A DNA stretch of 64,000 nt from Gammaproteobacteria bacterium (lineage in GTDB: Bacteria > Pseudomonadota > Gammaproteobacteria > Pseudomonadales > Pseudohongiellaceae): NCBI GenBank assembly GCA_041395725.1, contig JAWKZW010000001.1:4946501-5010500 (forward strand), written 5' to 3'. Positions within the stretch are counted from its first letter, which is position 1, and every line of letters begins with the position of its first letter. The translations under genes and the position numbers were made by a program. Of this stretch, positions 43,641 through 50,930 are shown in pieces. The notes beneath the pieces are model-generated. The model did not search any database. It worked only from the letters and a program-made list of their open reading frames with translations, and was not told the DNA's origin.

Positions 43641-45140
43641 CTAACGGCCCTTGAAAATCGAGCCAAGAATACCCCGCGCCAGGGAACGCCCTGCCCGACT
43701 GCCGATGCTGCGCACCATACTTTTAGCAAAAGCCTCCATCAGACCCTGTCTTTGCCGGCCACGGGCGACCGGTCTGGGCGTGCCCAGCTTCCTGGAGCGG
43801 ACCTGACGATGCTGATCGGCCTCCCGGGCTGCTTCTTCGGCACGCTGCTGCAGCAATTCGAAGGCAGAACTGCGATCGAACGACTCCTCATAAACTCCCA
43901 GGCAGGGACTGTCGGCAATAACCGCCTGTCTCTCGGCCCTGGTGGCCGGCCCGATCCTGGACACCGGCGGCTTGATAAAAGTGCGCTCTACCACGGACGG
44001 CGCGCCATTGCCTTGCAGCGTGGAAACCAGCGCCTCCCCCACTCCCAGCTCGCTGATCGCCTGCCGAACCGAAAACCCCGGATTGGCACGAAAAGTTTCC
44101 GCCGCAACCCGCACCGCTTTCTGCTCCCGAGGCGTATAGGCCCGCAGGGCGTGCTGGAAGCGATTCGCCAGTTGCGCCAGCACCCGATCCGGCACATCAC
44201 CCGGGCTCTGCGTAATGAAATACACCCCTACGCCCTTGGAACGAATCAGCCGCACGACCTGCTCGACTTTATCCACCAGGGCCGCGGGCGCGTTCTTGAA
44301 CATCAGGTGTGCCTCATCAAAAAACAGCACCAGCCTGGGTTTCTCCGGATCACCGATCTCCGGCAGATTCTCAAACAGCTCGGACAGGAGCCACAACAGA
44401 ACCGTCCCATAGACATCCGGTTCCTGGTAAAGCTTGTCAGCCACCAGCACGTTGACATAGCCCCTGCCCTCTGCGTCCCGGCGCATCAGATCGCCGAGGT
44501 CCAGCATCGGCTCCCCAAAAAAGTGTTTGGCGCCACTGCGTTCCAGCATCAGCAGACGTCGCTGAATCGCCCCGATGGACGCGGCCGACACATTGCCATA
44601 AAGCGTACGAAGTTCGGCGGCGCGCTCACCCACATGCTGCAGCATGGACCGCAGATCTTTGAGATCCAGCAACAACAGGCCCTGATCGTCGGCAACGGCG
44701 AAGGCGATATTCAGGATGCCTTCCTGGGTATCATTGAGGTTAAGCAGACGGGCCAGCAGCAGCGGACCCATATCGGTGATTGTCGCCCGCACCGGATGGC
44801 CTGCCTTGCCATACACATCCCAGAAGATGGTCGGGCAACCCTGCCATGCGTCGGTGGGCAAACCAAGCAGTTCGAGCCGCTCGGTGATCTTTGGATGCAC
44901 CTTACCGGGCTGGCTGATGCCTGATACATCGCCCTTCACGTCACAGAGAAAAACCGGCACCCCCTGGTTGGAAAAGCTTTCCGCCAGGGCCTGCAGGGTC
45001 ACCGTTTTGCCGGTGCCGGTAGCGCCGGCTATCAGGCCATGCCGGTTGGCCCGCTTCAGATTGAGCTGGATTGCCCTGACCGCCGCCTGGTCTGGGTCAG
45101 AGGATTTCACATAACCGATATCGATAGTCTGCTGGCTCAT
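43641..45140 (-). CDS. HerA-like ATPase, DUF853 (YjgR)
   Basis: 499-residue P-loop ATPase of the HerA-FtsK superfamily. Walker A is GATGTGKTVTLQAL near residue 40, Walker B LVLFFDEAHLMF and an arginine-finger region follow. The C-terminal tail (SRAGRSLARGILGSIFKGR) is basic. YjgR-type proteins are widespread and poorly characterised; DNA translocation or helicase activity is inferred from the fold. Start at ATG 45140 (MSQQTIDIGYV). Diverges from the M20 peptidase gene. Confidence 0.86.
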   Translation of the reverse strand: MSQQTIDIGYVKSSDPDQAAVRAIQLNLKRANRHGLIAGATGTGKTVTLQALAESFSNQGVPVFLCDVKGDVSGISQPGKVHPKITERLELLGLPTDAWQGCPTIFWDVYGKAGHPVRATITDMGPLLLARLLNLNDTQEGILNIAFAVADDQGLLLLDLKDLRSMLQHVGERAAELRTLYGNVSAASIGAIQRRLLMLERSGAKHFFGEPMLDLGDLMRRDAEGRGYVNVLVADKLYQEPDVYGTVLLWLLSELFENLPEIGDPEKPRLVLFFDEAHLMFKNAPAALVDKVEQVVRLIRSKGVGVYFITQSPGDVPDRVLAQLANRFQHALRAYTPREQKAVRVAAETFRANPGFSVRQAISELGVGEALVSTLQGNGAPSVVERTFIKPPVSRIGPATRAERQAVIADSPCLGVYEESFDRSSAFELLQQRAEEAAREADQHRQVRSRKLGTPRPVARGRQRQGLMEAFAKSMVRSIGSRAGRSLARGILGSIFKGR

Positions 45141-45249
45141 TGGTTCTTCGTTCTCCGCGACTGACAGGCTGCGCTTCCGGATTTGCACTGGTCTGCTGAT
45201 ATCCGGCAGAATTGGCGCTCCGCTCCGGGCAATTATACAGGCAATACTC

Positions 45250-46554
45250 ATGCGCAAGTTGAAAATACCCCATGCTCTGCTGGTGCTGTTGACCAGCTGG
45301 TCCCTCGGCAGTTTTGCTCAGCCAGATAGTGTTGAGCAGGCAATGATCGCCTACATCGACAACACCAATGACGCCGCGGAACAACTGCTGATAGACAGCA
45401 TCAACATCAACAGCGGCACCATGAACTTCGACGGTGTGCGGCAGGTGGGGCAACTGTTTCAAACGGAGTTCGAAGCCCTGGGGTTCGACGTCCGCTGGGA
45501 AGACGGCGCGCCATTCGGGCGGGCGGGTCACCTGATTGCCGAACACCATGGTGGCGGTGAAGGACCGAAGCTGCTGCTGATCGGCCACCTGGATACGGTA
45601 TTCGAACCCGACAGTCCATTTCAGACTTTCACCCGGATTGATGCCGACCATGCCACCGGCCCCGGCATAGCCGACATGAAAGGTGGCATCGTCATTATTC
45701 TGCAGGCCTTGGGAGCCCTGCGGGAAACCGACGCGCTGGCACCGATGGAAATCCTGGTGGTGCTGACCGGCGATGAGGAACTGAGCGGCGACCCGCTGAC
45801 CTTGAGCAAAAAGGCACTTATCGACGGGGCCGAGTGGGCGGATTTCGCTCTGGGCTTTGAAAACGGCGACGGCAACCCGGCCACCGCCAATATCTCCCGG
45901 CGTGGATCCTCCGGCTGGACACTGGAGGTGACTGGCACACCCGCCCATTCTTCCCAGGTATTCCGGGAAGACATCGGCCCCGGTGCCATTTATGAAACGG
46001 CCCGGATTCTCACCCTGTTCCTGCAGAACCTGCAGCAGGAAGAAAACCTGACTTTCAATCCCGGCCGCATTATCGGCGGCACGGATATAAGCTTCGATGA
46101 CGGCAGCAGCAGCGGGACCGCCTTCGGCAAGAACAACGTGGTCGCCGAGTATGCCCGGGTAACCGGTGACCTGCGCGCCGTGTCGCTGGAGCAGCTGGAG
46201 CGGGCACGGGCTACCATGCGCGCCATCGTGGCGGACAACTTCCCCCATACCAGCGCGACTATCAGCTTCAGCGACGGTTATCCGCCCCTGGCGCCGACCG
46301 ACGGCAACGCATTGCTGCTGGATGTTTACAGCCGGGTGAGTCTCGATCTGGGACTGGGATCAGTGGCAGCCGTCAATCCGCGGATGGCCGGCGCGGCGGA
46401 TGTATCGTTCACCGCCGGACTGGTAGAGCGGGCAATCGACGGGCTTGGCATGAGCGGCTCAGCCGGACACACGGTCAATGAAACCGGCCAGCTGTCAGCC
46501 CTGCCGAATCAGTCGAAACGGGCGGCACTGCTGCTCTACCGCCTTTATCAGTAA
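45250..46554 (+). CDS. Secreted M20 family metallopeptidase
   Basis: 434-residue exported di-zinc peptidase of the glutamate-carboxypeptidase type. Signal peptide about 1-23 (LGSFAQPD). Zinc and catalytic residues: HLDTV (ligand H and catalytic D), GIADMKGG (bridging D), TGDEELSG (catalytic and ligand E). A dimerisation lid domain with SGWTLEVTGTPAHSSQ is present. Likely breaks dipeptides or amides. Start is ATG 45250; it is divergent from the DUF853 gene, 109 bases away. Confidence 0.88.
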   Translation: MRKLKIPHALLVLLTSWSLGSFAQPDSVEQAMIAYIDNTNDAAEQLLIDSININSGTMNFDGVRQVGQLFQTEFEALGFDVRWEDGAPFGRAGHLIAEHHGGGEGPKLLLIGHLDTVFEPDSPFQTFTRIDADHATGPGIADMKGGIVIILQALGALRETDALAPMEILVVLTGDEELSGDPLTLSKKALIDGAEWADFALGFENGDGNPATANISRRGSSGWTLEVTGTPAHSSQVFREDIGPGAIYETARILTLFLQNLQQEENLTFNPGRIIGGTDISFDDGSSSGTAFGKNNVVAEYARVTGDLRAVSLEQLERARATMRAIVADNFPHTSATISFSDGYPPLAPTDGNALLLDVYSRVSLDLGLGSVAAVNPRMAGAADVSFTAGLVERAIDGLGMSGSAGHTVNETGQLSALPNQSKRAALLLYRLYQ

Positions 46555-46580
46555 GCGGTAAGCAGTCAGTCGCCGGTTTT

Positions 46581-47519
46581 TCAGTCAGTGTACTCAGCGT
46601 AGGCCCGCTGCAGCCAGTCGGCGGTACTGTCGTTAGCCGGCGCGTAACCGGCAGCCGGTGCACTGTCCAGCATTTGCTGCGGCGTCAGCCCCTGCACTTT
46701 GGCACGCACCAGATTGCCGCGGATCACCACCAGCATATCGCGAAACGCGCGCAGGTCGGCGCGACTCGATAACTGGCCATGGCCGGGAATCAGAATCGTG
46801 TCGTCGTTAATGACCCCGTCAATTTTCCACAGAGCATCGATCATACCGTCCAGCGTGCCACCGTTGGCCTGATCGATAAACGGCAGACCGTAGCGTACGA
46901 ACATGTCACCGGTGTGCATGATGTTGCTGTCTCGAAAATAGACCTGCACGTCCCCGTCGGTGTGACCGTCACCGGTGTTAAGCAGGTCGACGGCGTTGCC
47001 GTTGAAATAGAAGCGCATCGCGTCGAAAAAGGTGATTGTGGGCAACCCCACCGGGTCATAGGGTTCCTGCACCCGGCCGCTGGCCAGCACCTGGGTGGCC
47101 TCCATACGCCGGCGGGCGTTGTCCTGTGCAACTATATAAGCACCAGCACGACCGAAATTTTCGTTACCGTCAGTGTGGTCGTAGTGGAAATGGGTATTGA
47201 CGACGAATGCCACCTCGCGGTCGCTCAGCCCGGCGATGGCGTTAACTATCTTGTCAGTCAGGGGAGCGAATTGATCGTCGACAAGAAAGACACCGTCATC
47301 ACCAACAGAGACGCCGATATTGCCGCCACTGCCCTGCAGCATGTAGACCCCGTCCCGCACTGGTGTCACGGTAATCTGCACCGCATCGAAATCCTGGGCC
47401 TGTCCCGCAACCGGCGCCAGGCACAGGACCATCGGCAGGATACCCAGGCGCAGTCTCCAGCGCTGGAACACGGTCCGGGTGAGGCTGGAAACAGCTTTCA
47501 TACTGTTATTATTTTTCAT
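46581..47519 (-). CDS. Secreted MBL-fold metallohydrolase
   Basis: 312-residue exported metallo-beta-lactamase-fold protein. Signal peptide about 15-43 (LCLAPVAGQAQD). The zinc motif HFHYDHTDGNENFG is complete, with later ligands in HTDGDVQVYF and LIPGHGQLSS. Not a clear beta-lactamase; relatives include cyclase-like or SoxH-type enzymes. ATG 47519 follows GGAG with good spacing; the frame upstream overlaps the opposite MaoC leader and is ignored. Confidence 0.86.
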   Translation of the reverse strand: MKNNNSMKAVSSLTRTVFQRWRLRLGILPMVLCLAPVAGQAQDFDAVQITVTPVRDGVYMLQGSGGNIGVSVGDDGVFLVDDQFAPLTDKIVNAIAGLSDREVAFVVNTHFHYDHTDGNENFGRAGAYIVAQDNARRRMEATQVLASGRVQEPYDPVGLPTITFFDAMRFYFNGNAVDLLNTGDGHTDGDVQVYFRDSNIMHTGDMFVRYGLPFIDQANGGTLDGMIDALWKIDGVINDDTILIPGHGQLSSRADLRAFRDMLVVIRGNLVRAKVQGLTPQQMLDSAPAAGYAPANDSTADWLQRAYAEYTD

Positions 47520-47736
47520 AGAGTACTCCAATGGCTTGGTTGAACCGCCTCCTACTCTAGCCCGAGCCTGCGCAAAGGAACAGTTTAAATTTCCAGCCGG
47601 GGTTGCACACCCGCCAGCCTGGCCAGGCCCGGCTGGTGTCCGCTCTCCACTGATCAACTTGCGTGTCAGTGTTCATGCTTGGGGCTCAAGACTGAACCGG
47701 TTGAGGAGCAAGCCGATTCAAACCAGGGAAATCGAC

Positions 47737-48192
47737 GTGAATAAAAAGACTTTTTTTGAGGATTTCGAAGTTGGCTCCACTGACGAGTTCGGCCACTACA
47801 CGGTGACGCGGGATGAAATCATCGCATTTGCCAGTCGCTATGATCCGCAACCTTTCCATCTGTCCGAGGAAGCCGGCAGGGCAACCCACTTCGGCGGCCT
47901 CTGTGCCTCAGGCTGGCAGACCGGCGCCATGGCCATGCGTATGATAGTGGACAACATGCCGCCTGAGGGTTCCGGGTCATTAGGCTCTCCCGGCCTCGAT
48001 GAGCTACGTTGGCTGAAGCCTGTATTCCCCGGTGACACCCTGCGAATCAAAAGCACCGTACTTGACCGCAGGGAATCCCGCTCAAGACCGGATATGGGGC
48101 TGCTGTTCCTGGAGAACCAGGTAATCAACCAGCACGATGAGGTCGTAATGAGCTTCAAGCCAACCGTGATGTACCGACGCCGGCAGGGCTAA
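47737..48192 (+). CDS. MaoC-like (R)-specific enoyl-CoA hydratase / dehydratase
   Basis: 151-residue hot-dog-fold protein. The hydratase motif is DPQPFHLSEEAGRATHFGG (D and H catalytic) with GDTLRIKSTVLDRRESRSR later, as in the MaoC dehydratase family. Catalyses hydration of enoyl-CoA esters or acts as a related acyl-processing enzyme. GTG 47737 has AGGGAA before it; the long N-terminal extension of the open frame is not conserved. Faces away from the MBL gene. Confidence 0.86.
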   Translation: MNKKTFFEDFEVGSTDEFGHYTVTRDEIIAFASRYDPQPFHLSEEAGRATHFGGLCASGWQTGAMAMRMIVDNMPPEGSGSLGSPGLDELRWLKPVFPGDTLRIKSTVLDRRESRSRPDMGLLFLENQVINQHDEVVMSFKPTVMYRRRQG

Positions 48193-48364
48193 ACTGAACT
48201 GATAGTCCATGGCCTTTTTAACCCGAAGTCTCGGCAGTTCTCTCAGCCATTCAATTGATTGATAGTTTGAGGCAAGTTGGTATAGTCCTGACCATACCTG
48301 TTTACCAAGGGTAAACAGCTGCGTTCACCTGACACACTGCAGATTTCGAACCTGAGGATCAAAA

Positions 48365-48748
48365 ATGTTCAGCCATATTATGCTCGGCGCCAACGATGTC
48401 GAGAAATCCAAGGCCTTCTACGATGCCACGCTGGGCGCACTGGGCCACAAGCCAGGGGTGATTGATGAGAAGGGACGCTGTTTTTACCTGACCGAAGCGG
48501 GGATTTTTGCCCTCACCCGCCCACTCAACGGGGAACCTGCCTGTCACGGTAATGGCAGCACCATCGGATTCAGTGCCGCCAGCACTGAAGCAGCCGATGC
48601 CTGGCATGCCGCGGGCCTGGCCAACGGCGGAACCACCTGCGAGGATCCGCCGGGCATCAGGGAAGGCAGAACCGGCAAACTGTATCTGGCCTACCTGCGC
48701 GACCCGGACGGCAACAAGCTCTGCGCCCTGCATCGGATCAAGGGCTGA
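48365..48748 (+). CDS. VOC (glyoxalase/bleomycin-resistance-like) family protein
   Basis: 127-residue vicinal-oxygen-chelate fold protein with two beta-alpha-beta3 units. MFSHIMLGANDVEKSKAFY is the first strand and metal-site histidine; LAYLRDPDGNKLCALH near the end carries the second conserved site. Substrate not predictable. The start ATG 48365 has a weak GAGGATC upstream. Likely monocistronic. Confidence 0.85.
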   Translation: MFSHIMLGANDVEKSKAFYDATLGALGHKPGVIDEKGRCFYLTEAGIFALTRPLNGEPACHGNGSTIGFSAASTEAADAWHAAGLANGGTTCEDPPGIREGRTGKLYLAYLRDPDGNKLCALHRIKG

Positions 48749-48864
48749 ACCAGATCAAGCATTCCCTCCTGGCCAGAAAACGCCCCAGTGCCGGACACTG
48801 TCTGGTACTGGCCGCTACGCTGGCTCTGAGCCGCTGTGCTGCCCCGCTACCCGAAGGCACGGAC

Positions 48865-49104
48865 ATGATCACCTGGTACGCGGTGAATCCCGGTGGCACA
48901 CTGCGCATCGTTCTCTACGATCTGGTGTGCGATCGGCAATGCGCCAACCTCAGGCTCTCCAGTCGCCAGGAGACCGCCATTGAAACCTGTGCAGACGCGG
49001 AGGGGGTTGCCAGTGTGCGGTATCGCCCCCACGGCTATGCCAGCCGGGTAGAAGGCTGGACTTACAACTCTGTCAGACGCAACCAGCGCGTCTACATACA
49101 GTAG
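48865..49104 (+). CDS. Small hypothetical protein, start uncertain
   Basis: 79 residues from the ATG at 48865, ending RVYIQ. The same frame is open 40 codons upstream, with no ATG, GTG or TTG, and reads as an exported or lipoprotein-type N-terminus (RKRPSAGHCLVLAATLALS then RCAAPLPEG). The real protein may therefore start at a CTG (48745 or 48769) or elsewhere. Two cysteines in the mature part (LVCDRQC) may form a disulfide. Family unknown. Confidence 0.5.
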   Translation: MITWYAVNPGGTLRIVLYDLVCDRQCANLRLSSRQETAIETCADAEGVASVRYRPHGYASRVEGWTYNSVRRNQRVYIQ

Positions 49105-49141
49105 ATTCCAATATCCCTTCAACCCTGCTAGAGTCCCCGAC

Positions 49142-50899
49142 ATGCAGACTCCTACCTCCACACTGCTCCGCAAAGCCGCCGTTTTTCTAGCACCGTACAA
49201 GAAGCAGATGGCCCTGGCCCTGCTGGCGCTGGTGGTGACATCCGGACTGACCCTGGGCCTGGTGCAGTATGTGCGTATTATCGTGGATACCGGGTTCGCA
49301 GCCGGCTCAACAAGCTCTCTCAACACGGCGGTGGCCGGCTTCATCATTGTGGCGATCCTGCAGGCAGTGGGCACGTTCACCCGCTTCTACTGGGTATCCT
49401 GGCTGGGCGAGCGGGTTACCGCCGATATCCGTAAAGCAGTGTTCAACCACATCATCGATCTCCACCCGGGGTATTTCGAAGCCAACCTCAGTGGTGAAAT
49501 TTCTTCCCGCATCACCACCGACACCACGCTGATTCAATCGGTGATTGGCTCCTCTGCCTCCATCGCCCTGCGCAATCTCCTGATGCTGATCGGCGGCGTG
49601 GCCTTGCTGTTTATTACCAATCCCCGGCTGACCAGCGTGGTACTCGTCTGCATTCCATTGGTAGTGGGCCCGATTCTCTATTTTGGCCGCAAGGTGCGGC
49701 GCCTTTCCCGCAGCAGCCAGGACGAGGTTGCCAATGTCGGGGCCTACGTGGGCGAAAGTATTCTGCAGATAAAGACCGTGCAGGCCTTCAATCATCAGCA
49801 GCATGACGACCGCCTGTTCAGTGAACACGTGGAGAAAGCCTTTGTAGTAGCGAAAAGTCGTATCTGGATGCGCTCGGTGCTGATAGCCATGGTCACCACC
49901 CTGGTATTCGGTGCTCTCGGCGCCATGATCTGGGTAGGCGGGCAGGATGTCATCAGCGGCCGCATGTCCGCCGGTGAGTTGACGGCGTTCGTCGCCTATG
50001 CCGTGCTGGTGGCTGCCGCCGTGGGCGCCATCAGCCAGGTGATCAGCGAACTGCAGCGGGCCGCCGGCGCCCTGGAACGGTTGATGGAGTTACTGGAAGC
50101 CGAGAACGAAATCACCGCGCCGGAACATCCGCAGCATCTGGCTGATGATTTCAAAGGCCTGCTGGAAGTCGACGCCGTGCGCTTCTGCTACCCGACCCGA
50201 CCCGATACCCCGGCCCTCGACGAAGTCACCCTGACTATCAACCCCGCTGAAAGCGTCGCGCTGGTAGGCCCGTCCGGGGCCGGCAAATCCACTCTGTTCG
50301 ACCTGATCCTGCGCTTCTATGATCCGCAAGTCGGCAGCATTCGCCTTGACGGCATCAATATAAGAGACCTGGATCCTGTGGAGCTGCGCCGCCATATTGC
50401 CATCGTTTCCCAGCAACCGACCATGTTTACCGGTAATGTTTGGGACAATATCCGCTACGGCAGACCGGACGCCACAAATGAAGAGGTCTATGCCGCCGCC
50501 GAGGCAGCCTTTGCCGATGACTTCATCCGCAAACTGCCGGAGGGGTATGACAGCCATCTGGGAGAATCCGGCATTCGCCTGTCCGGTGGACAGCGGCAGC
50601 GCATTGCCATCGCCAGGGCAATCCTCAAAGATCCCGAGATCCTGCTGCTGGACGAGGCCACCAGCGCACTGGATGCCGAAAGTGAACGGAAGGTTCAGAT
50701 GGCCCTGGAGAAGTTGATGGCGAATCGCACCTCACTGGTCATCGCCCACCGACTGGCCACGGTCATGAATGTCGATCGTATTGTAGTGATGGACAGCGGC
50801 AGAGTGATCGACCAGGGCAGTCACCGGGAACTGCTGGCAAGCTGCCCTCTCTACGCCAAGCTGGCCCGCCTGCAATTCTCCGAAGGCCGCGCCGCCTGA
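49142..50899 (+). CDS. ABC exporter, ABCB/MsbA type
   Basis: 585-residue half transporter: six helices in residues 1-310 and an ATPase domain after 335. Walker A GPSGAGKSTLFDL, signature RLSGGQRQRIAIARA, Walker B ILLLDEATSALD and H-loop VIAHRLAT are all intact. It resembles exporters of lipids or drugs; the substrate cannot be read. The start ATG is one base after the small upstream gene's spacer. Its C-terminal ends just before the convergent TIR gene. Confidence 0.9.
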   Translation: MQTPTSTLLRKAAVFLAPYKKQMALALLALVVTSGLTLGLVQYVRIIVDTGFAAGSTSSLNTAVAGFIIVAILQAVGTFTRFYWVSWLGERVTADIRKAVFNHIIDLHPGYFEANLSGEISSRITTDTTLIQSVIGSSASIALRNLLMLIGGVALLFITNPRLTSVVLVCIPLVVGPILYFGRKVRRLSRSSQDEVANVGAYVGESILQIKTVQAFNHQQHDDRLFSEHVEKAFVVAKSRIWMRSVLIAMVTTLVFGALGAMIWVGGQDVISGRMSAGELTAFVAYAVLVAAAVGAISQVISELQRAAGALERLMELLEAENEITAPEHPQHLADDFKGLLEVDAVRFCYPTRPDTPALDEVTLTINPAESVALVGPSGAGKSTLFDLILRFYDPQVGSIRLDGINIRDLDPVELRRHIAIVSQQPTMFTGNVWDNIRYGRPDATNEEVYAAAEAAFADDFIRKLPEGYDSHLGESGIRLSGGQRQRIAIARAILKDPEILLLDEATSALDAESERKVQMALEKLMANRTSLVIAHRLATVMNVDRIVVMDSGRVIDQGSHRELLASCPLYAKLARLQFSEGRAA

Positions 50900-50930
50900 G
50901 GCTGCAATCAAGCGGCATGCAGCGCTGGTT

